Shown: positions 1 to 9,850, counted from the stretch's first letter. The stretch: 64,000 bases of DNA from Cochleicola gelatinilyticus (GCF_001637325.1 NZ_LRXL01000026.1:310001-374000); one strand, 5' to 3'. A program made the numbers and translations. Notes: generated by a model not told the origin, from the letters alone.

Positions 1-1
1 C

Positions 2-1210
2 GAAAGAGGAAAAGACATCACACTTACTATTGATGCACAACTTCAGAAATATGCAGAAGAACTCATGGTCAACAAACGGGGGGGCATTGTTGCAATCGAA
101 CCCGCTACCGGAGAAATACTTTCTTTGGTAACAGCGCCTTATTATGATCCTGCATTATTAGTAGGTCGAGAGCGCTCTAAAAATTTTACGAAACTCTATT
201 ACGATACCATTGCAAAGCCACTATTCGATAGAGGACTCTCAGGAGAGTATCCTCCTGGATCGCCGTTTAAAACATTAACAGCACTTATTGGGTTAGAAGA
301 AGGCGTTATAGACGCCGAAGAACGTATCTCTTGTCATGGTGGATATGTTTATGGCAGAGGCCGAAAACTAGGGTGTCACCATCATAGCAGTCCGTTAGCC
401 ATGGTTGGTGGAATCGCTAATTCCTGTAACGCTTATTTCTGTACTGTGTATCGTAGGGCCGTCGAAAAATATCCAACTCCACAAGAAGGCATAGATAGGT
501 GGAATAATCATTTAAGTAGTTTTGGTTTAGGAGATTTTTTAGGCTATGATCTACCCAGCGGACGACCCGGTTTTATTCCAGATGCTAAATATTACAACAA
601 GATTCATGATTATCCAGAACGAAGATGGTATGCTACAGCAACCATCTCAAATGCGATAGGACAGGGTGAAATTTCATTAACCCCAATGCAAATGGCACAT
701 TTTACTGCTACTATTGCAAATAGAGGCTGGTACTATAAACCACATATAATTAAGAATGTAGAAAAAGTAGACACTATCCCGAATGTGTACAAAGAGAAGC
801 ACCATACCACGATCGATCCACAATATTTTACACCCGTGGTAGATGGAATGCACGATGTTTATAATAACGGGACCGCTACACGACTTCGTATTCCAGATAT
901 TGAAATTTGTGGTAAAACAGGTACTGCCGAGAATTATACCAAAATTGATGGAAAAAGGGTTCAGCTCACCGACCATTCTATTTTTATTGCTTTCGCACCA
1001 AAAGACAATCCTAAAATCGCTATCGCAGTATTTGTAGAAAATGGATATTGGGGTTCAAGATGGGCTGGACGAATTGCCAGTTTAATGATTGAAAAATACA
1101 TTAAAGGCGAAATTACTCGTACCGATATGGAAAAGTTCGTGCTAGAAGGAAGTCTGGAAGAAGAATATGCCAAACCACATAGTGGCGAACCTTTTAGAAT
1201 AAATATCTAA
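2..1210 (+). CDS. mrdA: Penicillin-binding protein 2 (peptidoglycan transpeptidase), 5' truncated by window edge
   Basis: This is the transpeptidase domain of an elongation-specific class B penicillin-binding protein, which cross-links peptidoglycan in the periplasm with RodA. The open frame runs in from base 2, so the N-terminal membrane anchor and pedestal lie outside the window. The serine motif reads SPFK (bases about 260-271), the SxN motif is SCN (about 422-430) and the KTG motif lies in CGKTGTAEN (about 908-934). The stop codon shares one base with the rodA start (TAATG), so the two are translationally coupled. SPFK is a minor variant of the usual STFK or SVFK. Identity is secure from the motifs and the rodA neighbour. 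Confidence 0.95.
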   Translation, partial: ERGKDITLTIDAQLQKYAEELMVNKRGGIVAIEPATGEILSLVTAPYYDPALLVGRERSKNFTKLYYDTIAKPLFDRGLSGEYPPGSPFKTLTALIGLEEGVIDAEERISCHGGYVYGRGRKLGCHHHSSPLAMVGGIANSCNAYFCTVYRRAVEKYPTPQEGIDRWNNHLSSFGLGDFLGYDLPSGRPGFIPDAKYYNKIHDYPERRWYATATISNAIGQGEISLTPMQMAHFTATIANRGWYYKPHIIKNVEKVDTIPNVYKEKHHTTIDPQYFTPVVDGMHDVYNNGTATRLRIPDIEICGKTGTAENYTKIDGKRVQLTDHSIFIAFAPKDNPKIAIAVFVENGYWGSRWAGRIASLMIEKYIKGEITRTDMEKFVLEGSLEEEYAKPHSGEPFRINI

Positions 1211-2466
1211 TGGCATTTGGCAAGAGCATTGTTCGTTTCGATTGGATCACTATAGTGTTATTTCTTGCTCTAGTAGCTATTGGATGGATGAATATTTACT
1301 CTGCTTCATTAAGTGATTCTACAGCGGGGTTTTTCGATATGAATCAGATCTATATAAAACAATTAGTTTGGATTGGATTAAGTATCGTGCTAATCATTTT
1401 TATACTCGCGCTCGACGCAAAATTTTATGAGCGCTTTGCTAGTATTATATATATCGTATCCCTCCTTTCGTTGATAGGACTTTTTGTTTTCGGAAAAAAC
1501 ATTTCTGGAGCCACCTCTTGGTATGTATTTGGAGGTGTTAGTTTACAGCCAAGTGAGTTTGCCAAAGCAGCAACCGCCTTAGCATTGGCGAAATATGTGA
1601 GTGACATACAAACAAATATGAATGAGTTTAGGCATCAGTTATTCGCATTCCTTATAATAGCTCTTCCTGCTTTGTTTATTGTTCCGCAACCCGACCCTGG
1701 AAGTGCTTTAGTATATGCTGCATTTGTCTTTCCACTCTATCGTGAAGGCCTACACTTCGTATACCTTTTATTAGGATTTTTTGCTGCTGCTTTATTTGTT
1801 TCAACACTTGCCTTTGGGGCCATTTGGGTAATGCTTGCCGTATTGCTTGCAACTGTATTAGTATTTTTGAAGAACCGTAAGCGCCGACCAAACCTTTTAA
1901 AATACGCTACAATTGCCATCGCGTGTATTGGATTTGCATTTTCGGTAAGTTATATTTTTAACAATGTATTCGAGCAACGTCACCGCGACCGATTTAATAT
2001 TGTTTTAGGAAAAGAAGTAGATGCAAAAGGTATTGGCTACAATACAAACCAAAGTGAGATTGCCATCGGAAGCGGAGGTTGGTTTGGAAAAGGATGGACG
2101 CAAGGCACACAAACAAAAGGAAATTTTGTCCCAGAACAACATACAGATTATATATTTAGTACCGTAGGGGAAGAATGGGGCTTTGCAGGAAGTCTTGTTG
2201 TTGTAGCTCTATTTGTAGGGCTAATTCTAAGAACTCTCGTGTTAGCCGAACGGCAAAAAAACCAATTTAGCAGGGTATATGGATATAGTGTAGCTGCTAT
2301 TCTCTTTCTTCACTTTTTTGTGAATGTAGGGATGGTAACGGGACTCTTTCCTACGGTAGGAATACCACTCCCCTTCTTTAGTTATGGAGGCTCTGGACTT
2401 TGGGGCTTTACAATTCTCCTATTTATCTTTGTACGATTAGATGGCTCAAATTATTATTATACTTAG
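1210..2466 (+). CDS. rodA: Rod shape-determining protein RodA (SEDS glycosyltransferase)
   Basis: RodA is the SEDS-family peptidoglycan polymerase that works with PBP2 in the elongasome of the inner membrane. The 418-residue protein is strongly hydrophobic with about ten membrane segments. It has SEDS signatures: a SLQPSEFAK stretch near residue 115, a GWFGKGWTQGTQ loop near residue 292, and a C-terminal GIPLPFFSYGGSG segment. It starts one base inside the mrdA stop codon and ends nine bases from a convergent nuclease gene. FtsW is the alternative SEDS member, but pairing with mrdA favours RodA. Confidence 0.95.
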   Translation: MAFGKSIVRFDWITIVLFLALVAIGWMNIYSASLSDSTAGFFDMNQIYIKQLVWIGLSIVLIIFILALDAKFYERFASIIYIVSLLSLIGLFVFGKNISGATSWYVFGGVSLQPSEFAKAATALALAKYVSDIQTNMNEFRHQLFAFLIIALPALFIVPQPDPGSALVYAAFVFPLYREGLHFVYLLLGFFAAALFVSTLAFGAIWVMLAVLLATVLVFLKNRKRRPNLLKYATIAIACIGFAFSVSYIFNNVFEQRHRDRFNIVLGKEVDAKGIGYNTNQSEIAIGSGGWFGKGWTQGTQTKGNFVPEQHTDYIFSTVGEEWGFAGSLVVVALFVGLILRTLVLAERQKNQFSRVYGYSVAAILFLHFFVNVGMVTGLFPTVGIPLPFFSYGGSGLWGFTILLFIFVRLDGSNYYYT

Positions 2467-2475
2467 AAATAGACA

Positions 2476-3297
2476 CTAATTTCTCTTTCCCCATGCCTGT
2501 ATATCGATCGTAGATTCAAGTTTTTTTTCTATTTTTTCTGATAGCTTCGGAAAGAAATCGATGCCTGTTTTAGCTTCAATTACATCAATGGACACTACGT
2601 AATCGTAGAATGATTGGTTCGTAGGCTGATTGGGAATTAAAAATGCGATTGTTTTATAGTTTCCGTGAGACACATCTAGAACTATTTTATAAAATTCTTC
2701 AGGAACTGAAACATTTTCGTAACCAATCCCTTTTAGTCCGTTGTTTAGCACCCCCCCAGTGACTACATATACACCATCATACTTTTCAGCCCAATATCTT
2801 GTTTTTTGCTCGAGATAATTCCAAACTCCAGAATTGAATTCATGATTTTGAGGACTAATATTACTGGTTAAAAAAGTTTCATGAAAGGCATCGTACGAAA
2901 AACCACGATCTCCTGCTGGGCATAAATGTCCACGATCGTAGCCTGATTTTTTGTAATTACGCCAGTCGGCAGATTTAGTCGTTACATCTCGGTCTTCCAC
3001 AAAATAAGGTCTTTTAAAGTCATTTTTTCGAAAATGTGATTTGTCTAAAGAATAAGCTACCCATTCGGCTTGTTCATGTGCTTCAGAATAGGATAGTGTA
3101 TAATATACATGTTCCACAATGGCTCCTGTCGTAGAGGTTGGCAGGAAAGAGCTATTAAATTCCGAAGAAATAGTTGTTTTATTTTCCTTTTCAATATCGG
3201 GATAGTGTTCGTTCTCTCTATCAACATATTGTTCTGCATAATACAAACCAGCGGTTATGAGCACAATTAAAATTGGGTAAAGGTATTTTCTATTCAT
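2476..3297 (-). CDS. DNA/RNA non-specific endonuclease (NUC family), membrane-anchored or secreted
   Basis: The protein belongs to the endonuclease G / Serratia nuclease (beta-beta-alpha metal) family. The signature DRGHL (in GYDRGHLCPAGDRGF, about residues 121-135) supplies the catalytic histidine. The downstream SNISPQNHEFNSGVW segment supplies the metal-binding asparagine. An N-terminal hydrophobic segment (residues 5-20) directs it to the periplasm or outside. The length of 273 residues is usual. It follows an ABC permease by nine bases on the same strand, so the two may be co-transcribed. The biological role, nutrient scavenging or defence against external DNA, cannot be told from sequence. 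Confidence 0.9.
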   Translation of the reverse strand: MNRKYLYPILIVLITAGLYYAEQYVDRENEHYPDIEKENKTTISSEFNSSFLPTSTTGAIVEHVYYTLSYSEAHEQAEWVAYSLDKSHFRKNDFKRPYFVEDRDVTTKSADWRNYKKSGYDRGHLCPAGDRGFSYDAFHETFLTSNISPQNHEFNSGVWNYLEQKTRYWAEKYDGVYVVTGGVLNNGLKGIGYENVSVPEEFYKIVLDVSHGNYKTIAFLIPNQPTNQSFYDYVVSIDVIEAKTGIDFFPKLSEKIEKKLESTIDIQAWGKRN

Positions 3298-3306
3298 AGG
3301 GACAAA

Positions 3307-4413
3307 TTAAGTATTCCGTACATCTAAGGCATCTCGTAAAGCATTTCCAATGAGCATAAATGCAGTTACCAAACTCATAATGGCGATTCCAGGAATAATC
3401 GCTAAAAAAGGTTTTCCTAAGATTATATAAGAATAATGATCTTTAATAATACCACCCCAACTCGGCATTGGTGGTTGCGCCCCGATTCCTAAAAAACTTA
3501 GGCCACTTTCAATAAGAATCGCTCCGGCAAAATTTGCTGCGCTAATAATTATCACTGGCGCCATTGCGTTAGGAAGTATATGCTTGGTAATAATTCTAAA
3601 ATCGGTATATCCTAATGCTCGTGCCGCAGTTACATACTGCATTCTTTTTACACTCATAACCTGCCCTCTTACCACTCGCGCTACTTCTACCCACATGGTC
3701 AACCCAACTGCAATAAACACCTGCCAAAACCCTTTACCTAAGGCGAGCGTAATCGCTATTACTAAAAGCAAGGTAGGAATAGACCAAGTCACATTTATTA
3801 TCCACATTATAGCAGCATCAATCTTACCCCCAAAATAACCTCCTATTGCACCCAATGTTATACCTATTACTAGCGAAATAAACACCGCCACAAAACCAAT
3901 AGATAGAGAAATTCTAATACCAATAAGCATACGACTTAAAAGATCTCTTCCATATTTATCGGTTCCTAAATGAAATGTACGCTGAGTTATATATTGCTTC
4001 GGAATTTCCGTTACTGTTTGTGCATTAGGAAATAAGCTAAGCGCATATTCTTTTTCAAGCCCCTCCATATCATCGGCTGTGTACTCTGTAATCTCAATTG
4101 CTTGTTTCTTTAACTTATATTGTGTGATCGGGATCTCTGTGGCAGTGTTTTTTTTTCCGAAGAAAAAATCGGTTATCCCATTACCCTCATCTACAGCCGA
4201 AGGTATTGTCAACATGGTAACCTGAAATCCTGGCTTTTTTGAATGAATAGACAAATGCATCTGATTTGCATTTTGAGAATCGTCTGGGGCAATAGCATAT
4301 GCAAAAATCGCAACAAGTAAACAGGCTACTAAAAAACAAAAACTAAAAACGCCCCAAAAGTTTTTCTTAAACTTTTGGAGCGCAATTTTTGTCAATGAGG
4401 TTGCTTTTTTCAC
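3307..4413 (-). CDS. ABC transporter permease, OppC/DppC family
   Basis: This is an inner-membrane permease of a peptide/nickel-type ABC importer. The C-terminal two thirds carry the BPD_transp_1 fold with the EAA-loop sequence ARALGYTDFRIITKHILPNA (about residues 262-281), which contacts the ATPase. The N-terminus has one transmembrane segment (residues 18-42), then a roughly 110-residue extracytoplasmic stretch before HLGTDKYGRDLLSR, the motif typical of OppC proteins. That periplasmic insert is longer than in E. coli OppC. No partner permease, ATPase or binding protein is in the window, so this is an orphan permease. The substrate is unknown, possibly oligopeptides. Confidence 0.9.
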   Translation of the reverse strand: MKKATSLTKIALQKFKKNFWGVFSFCFLVACLLVAIFAYAIAPDDSQNANQMHLSIHSKKPGFQVTMLTIPSAVDEGNGITDFFFGKKNTATEIPITQYKLKKQAIEITEYTADDMEGLEKEYALSLFPNAQTVTEIPKQYITQRTFHLGTDKYGRDLLSRMLIGIRISLSIGFVAVFISLVIGITLGAIGGYFGGKIDAAIMWIINVTWSIPTLLLVIAITLALGKGFWQVFIAVGLTMWVEVARVVRGQVMSVKRMQYVTAARALGYTDFRIITKHILPNAMAPVIIISAANFAGAILIESGLSFLGIGAQPPMPSWGGIIKDHYSYIILGKPFLAIIPGIAIMSLVTAFMLIGNALRDALDVRNT

Positions 4414-4487
4414 CTCGTAAATGTACTTAAAATATCGAGGAAGGAAAAGTTGCGGATTACAAATACCGAGTACTTTACCAAGCTATT

Positions 4488-6620
4488 CTAATTTTTAAGA
4501 TTTGCTACTTTAGATGCCTTAATGTTATTTAATTTTAAGTCTTCTAATACATGTATCGCTTCTTCAACATAAATATCTTTAGATAAGTTTTTATGCCACC
4601 TTTTACGCTTTTCTCGCAATGTTGTATCCTGTTTCATTAATGCGATTTCGGCAGGTAAAGAAGTGTAATTTAATTTATTATCGTATTCGTCGATAGCATC
4701 AAATTTCTTAGTTTCATTTTTTCTGCGATCGATTTCTGCTGTGTAATTATTAAAGTTTAAATCCACTTCAAGTTCATCTCGACGATCTTTTATATATCGT
4801 GCATTTTCATCAATTAAAGATAGCTGCTCACTTTTTTTCATGCGCTCTTTACTCTTTTCTATAGTTTGCTGAAAATCCACATATCCGTCCCATATCTCAT
4901 AATCGGCAGGTTCAATTTTATCGTAAGGTAACGGATTGTCATAATCACGTTCTCCAATTTCTATGTAGCTATAACGATCTGGCATTACCACATCACTTTT
5001 AACACCTTCCAATTGTGTAGAACCACCATTAACTCGGTAAAATTTTTGAGTGGTCATTTTTAACGCTCCCATATCTCCAAGGTCACTTTGACGTATCCAT
5101 TGGTTTAGATCGATCACATTTTGTACCGTTCCTTTTCCATAAGTTTGAGCACTTCCAATAATTATTGCACGTTTATAATCCTGCATAGCTGCTGCTAAAA
5201 TTTCTGAAGCAGAAGCAGATAATTCGTTTACTAAGATTACTAAGGGACCATCCCAAACTACCTCATCACTTTCATCTTCTAAAACTTCTTTATTAGTTCC
5301 ATTTGAGGCTACTTGCACTACAGGCCCTTTCTTAATAAAAAGTCCCGCAATATCTATTGCCGTTCTTAAGGATCCACCACCGTTGTTTCTAAGATCTAAC
5401 ACTAGACCTTCCATCCCCTCTTCTTTAAGGCGAACTATTTCTTTTTTAACATCGCTTGCTGCATTTCGTTCTTTGTAATTTTCCATGTCAAAATAAAACT
5501 GAGGCAAATTAATTAAGCCAAAATTTCTCTCTCCAGTATTAATTAACGTAGATTTTGCGTAGGTCTCTTCTAATTCTACCACATCTCTTGTGATCGTTTC
5601 TTCATCGATCGTGCCATCCACTCGCTTTACAGTAAGTGTTACTTTAGTACCTTTTGGCCCTTTTATAAACTTAATAGCATCATCGATTCGCATACCAACA
5701 ATACTCACAGCTTCATCTTCATCTTCTTGTTGTACTTTTAGCAATACATCTCCAACTTCTAGATGCTCGCCTCTCCAAACGGGACCACCACTAATAACTT
5801 CAACTACATTGATATAGTCGTTCTTTTTTTGAAGACGCGCTCCAATACCTTCCAGCTTACCCGACATGCGTAAATCGAAACGATCACGATCTGGTGGAGC
5901 GAAATAATTGGTATGAGGGTCGAACTCCTCAACAACAGTATTTAAAAAGATTGCGAAATAATCTTTGCGTTCAAGATCCTTCGTAAAGTCAAAATATTCT
6001 TTCAAAGAAGTTTGTGTTTGTTCCCTCGATTTATTTTCTAATTCGGTAGAAGTAAGAGGGGTGTGGTCTTCTTCGGTATCCGCTTTAGTTTTTTCTTCTT
6101 CAATAAGATCATAATACGACGATATAGTAGAAAATTTAAGCTGTTGTCTCCAACGTTCTTCTCGCTCTGCTTGTGTTGCTGCAAAGGCCATATGGTCATA
6201 ATCTACGTTAATAGATTCATTTACTGTATAATCAAAAGGTGTTTCAAGTACTTTTGCATACATTCCTTTTACTTCTTCCAATCGTTTTTCAAAACGTTCG
6301 TACACATAATTGAAAAAAGTAATGTCCTTTTCTTTTAGCTGATCATCGATATCATATTTAAATTGTTCGAAATCGGCAATATCTGAAGCAAGAAAATACC
6401 TCTTTATAGGATCCAGTCCATCGATAAAATTAGTATATACCCCTTCAGAAAACTCATCGTTTAAATCTTTAGAATCATAGTGACCACGCTGCAATACATG
6501 AGTAATAAGGTCTACCAGAAGTTTATCTTTATCGGGGTCATTAAATTCTTTAGTAGTAAAACTACAAGAGGCTGCGGCTACAAAAACCGCAAGGAATAAT
6601 ATTTTAAAATTCTTTTTCAT
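4488..6620 (-). CDS. prc: Carboxy-terminal processing (tail-specific) protease, lipoprotein
   Basis: This S41-family protease degrades or trims periplasmic proteins. The layout is an N-terminal helical region, a PDZ domain (about residues 240-330 around GIGARLQKK and VEVISGGPVWRG), the S41 catalytic domain and a C-terminal DUF3340-like helical tail. The catalytic serine is in NELSASASEI (about residue 470) and the lysine in YGKGTVQ about 25 residues later, as in E. coli Prc. I place the start at base 6620 (MKKNFKILF) because it gives a clean lipoprotein signal ending AASC. An in-frame start 60 bases upstream would add an unlikely charged extension. About 710 residues is usual for Bacteroidota. 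Confidence 0.93.
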   Translation of the reverse strand: MKKNFKILFLAVFVAAASCSFTTKEFNDPDKDKLLVDLITHVLQRGHYDSKDLNDEFSEGVYTNFIDGLDPIKRYFLASDIADFEQFKYDIDDQLKEKDITFFNYVYERFEKRLEEVKGMYAKVLETPFDYTVNESINVDYDHMAFAATQAEREERWRQQLKFSTISSYYDLIEEEKTKADTEEDHTPLTSTELENKSREQTQTSLKEYFDFTKDLERKDYFAIFLNTVVEEFDPHTNYFAPPDRDRFDLRMSGKLEGIGARLQKKNDYINVVEVISGGPVWRGEHLEVGDVLLKVQQEDEDEAVSIVGMRIDDAIKFIKGPKGTKVTLTVKRVDGTIDEETITRDVVELEETYAKSTLINTGERNFGLINLPQFYFDMENYKERNAASDVKKEIVRLKEEGMEGLVLDLRNNGGGSLRTAIDIAGLFIKKGPVVQVASNGTNKEVLEDESDEVVWDGPLVILVNELSASASEILAAAMQDYKRAIIIGSAQTYGKGTVQNVIDLNQWIRQSDLGDMGALKMTTQKFYRVNGGSTQLEGVKSDVVMPDRYSYIEIGERDYDNPLPYDKIEPADYEIWDGYVDFQQTIEKSKERMKKSEQLSLIDENARYIKDRRDELEVDLNFNNYTAEIDRRKNETKKFDAIDEYDNKLNYTSLPAEIALMKQDTTLREKRKRWHKNLSKDIYVEEAIHVLEDLKLNNIKASKVANLKN

Positions 6621-6866
6621 AATTCGCATAGCAATCATCTTAAATTTGAGTCTTCTAAAGTATATAAAAAACTGTGCCAATAAACCTTATCGATACTAAT
6701 TTTTTGTTAAACCAAAATAAGCAAAACAAAGTAATTGACTAGATAACTTTCAGAAAAATGGTTTATTGTATTATTTCTTCGGAAAATAAACTCGTAATTA
6801 TTAATAGTTTTCCGAATATGGCATTCAAAATTAATAGCCGTATTTTAGCTGTTTGAAAATTTAAAA

Positions 6867-7646
6867 ATGGCAAAGAAAAGACCCCTTATATTAGTGACCA
6901 ATGATGACGGAATCACCGCACCAGGTATTCGCGCCCTAATCGAAGTAATGAATACTATTGGAGATGTATATGTTGTCGCTCCCGATGCCCCCCAAAGTGC
7001 AATGGGTCACGCAATTACTATTAACGACACCCTGTATTGCAACAAATTGAAAGTAACCAAAGACGAACCACAACAAGAATATAGTTGCAGTGGAACTCCA
7101 GTTGATTGTGTTAAACTTGCTGTGAACGAAATTTTAAAACGAAAACCTGATCTTTGTGTAAGTGGCGTAAATCATGGGAGTAATTCTTCAATCAATGTAA
7201 TTTACAGTGGAACCATGAGTGCCGCAGTAGAAGCAGGAACATTGGGAATTCCTTCAATCGGTTTCTCTTTACTTGATTATTCGCTCGAAGCAGACTTCGA
7301 ACCTGCAAAAAAATATATTAAATTACTAGTTAATCAATGTATCGAAAACGGATTGCCAAAAGGAGTGGTTCTTAATGTAAATATTCCAAAGTTATCCGCA
7401 AAAGAGATTAAGGGAGTCAAAGTATGTCGACAGGCCAATGCACATTGGGAAGAAAAATTTGACAAACGCACCAATCCTTTAGGACGAGATTATTATTGGC
7501 TTACGGGCGAGTTTGTAAATAATGACAAAGGAGAAGACACCGACGAATGGGCACTTGCTAATGGATTCGTATCTGTGGTTCCTGTGCAATTTGACCTAAC
7601 AGCGCATCACGCAATTAAAGACATTAACACTTGGGAGTTATCATGA
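6867..7646 (+). CDS. surE: 5'/3'-nucleotidase SurE
   Basis: SurE is a metal-dependent nucleoside monophosphate phosphatase, a survival protein of the cytoplasm. The N-terminal motif VTNDDGI (Asn12, Asp13, Asp14) provides metal ligands. SGVNHGSN (about residues 99-106) and the SGTMSAAVEA segment complete the active site. At 259 residues it is of usual length. Its stop codon overlaps the start of the next small membrane-protein gene (ATGA), with lpxB after that, giving a surE-orf-lpxB operon common in flavobacteria. Confidence 0.96.
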   Translation: MAKKRPLILVTNDDGITAPGIRALIEVMNTIGDVYVVAPDAPQSAMGHAITINDTLYCNKLKVTKDEPQQEYSCSGTPVDCVKLAVNEILKRKPDLCVSGVNHGSNSSINVIYSGTMSAAVEAGTLGIPSIGFSLLDYSLEADFEPAKKYIKLLVNQCIENGLPKGVVLNVNIPKLSAKEIKGVKVCRQANAHWEEKFDKRTNPLGRDYYWLTGEFVNNDKGEDTDEWALANGFVSVVPVQFDLTAHHAIKDINTWELS

Positions 7647-7921
7647 AGAAAGAATTACTCATCGGATTTCTAATTGGTATTGCGGCCAACATTGCCGGGA
7701 GCTATTTGTATATCTTTTTCTTTTCTGAATATACCCTAGAAACTACGCTCCAAATTGCGCTAGAAGAAGATGTTCTTGGAAATATTATTGCATTGGGAGC
7801 TGTATTAACGTTATGCGCTTTTTTTATTTTTCTGAAAAAAAATCAGATATACAGAGCTCGAGGTGCTGTTTTTGCTGTAATCTTAGCATCGATCATTGTC
7901 CTTATTTCTAAATTCTACTGA
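7643..7921 (+). CDS. Small conserved membrane protein between surE and lpxB
   Basis: This 92-residue protein has an N-terminal Lys-Lys followed by three predicted membrane helices (about residues 4-28, 42-62 and 70-90). I chose the ATG at 7643 because it forms an ATGA overlap with the surE stop. A start 12 bases upstream is possible but adds only MGVI. There is no recognisable catalytic motif. Its place between surE and lpxB, two bases before lpxB, suggests an envelope role, but no function can be assigned. Confidence 0.8.
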   Translation: MKKELLIGFLIGIAANIAGSYLYIFFFSEYTLETTLQIALEEDVLGNIIALGAVLTLCAFFIFLKKNQIYRARGAVFAVILASIIVLISKFY

Positions 7922-7923
7922 AA

Positions 7924-9036
7924 ATGAAATACTACCTCATAGCCGGAGAGGCTTCCGGAGATTTACACGGAGCCAACTTAATGAAAGCTTTAAAGCGTCA
8001 AGACGCTAAAGCAAACTTTCGGTATTGGGGCGGAGATTTAATGGAACAACAAGGAGGCACGCAAGTAAAACACTACCGAGATCTCGCTTTTATGGGTTTT
8101 GTAGAAGTGCTTTTTAATTTACGTACGATTCTAAAAAATATTTCAATCTGTAAAAAAGACATTGAAAGCTTTCAGCCTGACGTGATCATTTTTATTGATT
8201 ACCCTGGTTTTAACCTGCGTATTGCAGAATGGGCAAAGAAAGAAGGGTTTAAAACACATTACTATATTTCTCCACAGATTTGGGCATGGAAAGAAAATCG
8301 TATAAAAAAGATAAAACGTGATGTGGATAGCATGTATGTAATTCTACCCTTTGAAAAAGAATTCTATGAAAACAAACATGATTTTCCCGTTCATTTTGTA
8401 GGACACCCGCTCCTAGATGAAATTTCGAACCGAGAACAAGTCGACCCTACTACATTTAAAGAAAAGCATGGCTTAGACGAACGTCCCATTATTGCGTTAC
8501 TCCCGGGAAGTAGAAAACAAGAAATCTCAAAAATGCTAGAAGTGATGCTTTCGGTAGTTGAAGATTTTTCCGATTATCAATTTGTGATTGCTGGAGCCCC
8601 TAGCCAAGAAGCCGATTTCTATGCACCTTTTATTAAGAAACAAAACGTGCATTTGCTCCTCAACAAGACATACGACCTGTTGAGTGTCTCGTTTGCAGCA
8701 TTGGTTACTTCGGGAACAGCAACACTAGAAACAGGTCTTTTTAAAGTACCACAAGTAGTCTGTTATAAAGGAAGTCGTATTTCGTATGAAATTGCTAAAC
8801 GTGTAATTAATTTAAAATACATTTCATTAGTAAATCTTATTCTAGATAAAGAAGTCGTAACCGAGCTCATTCAAACCGATTTCAATAAAAAACGGCTTAA
8901 AAAAGAACTCAAGAATATTCTTGATCCTTATCAACGTGCTACATTATTTTTAGACTATTACGATCTTGAAAATAAGTTAGGTGGTAAAGGTGCTAGTGAA
9001 AAAACTGCGACGTTAATTGTAGAAGCTTTGAAATAA
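7924..9036 (+). CDS. lpxB: Lipid-A-disaccharide synthase
   Basis: LpxB (GT19) condenses UDP-2,3-diacylglucosamine with lipid X to make the lipid A disaccharide at the cytoplasmic face of the inner membrane. The 370-residue protein begins with YYLIAGEASGDLHGA, the family signature, and has the central IDYPGFNLR, ISPQIWAWKENR and LLPGSRKQEI motifs plus SGTATLETGLF near residue 260. It starts two bases after the small membrane-protein gene and ends the operon. The 158 bases downstream hold no clear terminator or gene. Confidence 0.97.
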   Translation: MKYYLIAGEASGDLHGANLMKALKRQDAKANFRYWGGDLMEQQGGTQVKHYRDLAFMGFVEVLFNLRTILKNISICKKDIESFQPDVIIFIDYPGFNLRIAEWAKKEGFKTHYYISPQIWAWKENRIKKIKRDVDSMYVILPFEKEFYENKHDFPVHFVGHPLLDEISNREQVDPTTFKEKHGLDERPIIALLPGSRKQEISKMLEVMLSVVEDFSDYQFVIAGAPSQEADFYAPFIKKQNVHLLLNKTYDLLSVSFAALVTSGTATLETGLFKVPQVVCYKGSRISYEIAKRVINLKYISLVNLILDKEVVTELIQTDFNKKRLKKELKNILDPYQRATLFLDYYDLENKLGGKGASEKTATLIVEALK

Positions 9037-9194
9037 GGAGAAATGGGAAAAAAAATAATACATAATGCCCCTTAAACTGGCAAAGTAACATCTATTTCTT
9101 TTTAAAATATTAAACTCAATTTAGACCTTATAAGCTGCGTAAAAGGATGTACACCACTACAGATATTAATTTCTGGCAACTAGTATACATTTCT

Positions 9195-9404
9195 TTAAGA
9201 AGGCATTTCACTTTCTTCCAATATAAAAATCTCATTTACAGGTTTACCGAACAAATGTGAAAGCTTTAATGAAAGTACCGTTGAAGGAACATATCTATTT
9301 TTTTCGATCGAGCTTATCGTTTGTCGAGAGACTCCTATTTTATTAGCAAGTTCATCTTGTGTAAGCTCAAGTATTGCCCTTTCAATTTTTAATCGATTTT
9401 TCAT
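9195..9404 (-). CDS. XRE-family helix-turn-helix regulator (YgzD-type)
   Basis: This 69-residue protein is almost entirely a Cro/CI helix-turn-helix: LTQDELANKIGVSRQTISSI (residues 14-33) is the motif, followed by SLKLSHLFGKPVNEIF. It lacks any sensor domain. It overlaps the upstream membrane-protein gene by four bases (ATGA), so the two are translated together. A strong promoter and phased TTTACA repeats upstream of the operon suggest autoregulation. This type of small XRE protein usually pairs with a membrane protein; the signal sensed is unknown. Confidence 0.9.
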   Translation of the reverse strand: MKNRLKIERAILELTQDELANKIGVSRQTISSIEKNRYVPSTVLSLKLSHLFGKPVNEIFILEESEMPS

Positions 9405-9850
9405 TTATTCATTCGTTTTAAGAATTCAAAATAAAAAACCTGCACACTTAACAGAATCCATAATATTTCCCAATCTCCAACACCTTCAAAATGTTCAGCT
9501 TGCTTTTCTGAAATTAAATTAGAAATATAATTAAACAAAGGGTTTGTTAATAGCGTAATAATTACACCCGCAATAAATGCAAAGGTATACGATTGCATTC
9601 TAAGCGAAGTAACCAATTCATCCTCTATTTTTTCTTTGGAAATGGATATCAACAATAAACCTACAAGTATCCCATATTTGGCTGTTAGCTTTAAGTCGAT
9701 ATTCTCGATTGAAAATTTATTCACAATTAAAACAACCAGAGACAGTATAATGATTCCTACACCAATTTTCTTGAATATATTCGGAAGCTGGTATCGCTTC
9801 ATATTTACGAGACTTTTTCTTTCACATTCCATAAATGACTTTACATTCAT
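9401..9850 (-). CDS. Four-helix membrane protein paired with XRE regulator
   Basis: This 149-residue protein has about four membrane segments (near residues 28-46, 54-70, 87-108 and 126-142). A cytoplasmic loop carries KIEDELVTSLRMQSY, a stretch I recall from small membrane proteins next to YgzD-like XRE genes. No catalytic motif is visible. It overlaps the regulator gene by four bases and is transcribed from the promoter at 9887-9917. It may transduce a membrane signal to the regulator, which is an inference from pairing only. I use the ATG at 9850; an internal ATG at residue 17 (MKRYQLPN) is a credible alternative. Confidence 0.75.
   Translation of the reverse strand: MNVKSFMECERKSLVNMKRYQLPNIFKKIGVGIIILSLVVLIVNKFSIENIDLKLTAKYGILVGLLLISISKEKIEDELVTSLRMQSYTFAFIAGVIITLLTNPLFNYISNLISEKQAEHFEGVGDWEILWILLSVQVFYFEFLKRMNK

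Noticed and set aside
9195-9850. Toxin-antitoxin system
   Set aside because: The XRE/membrane-protein pair has no known toxin fold and gene order fits a regulator plus membrane partner, so I describe it as such.
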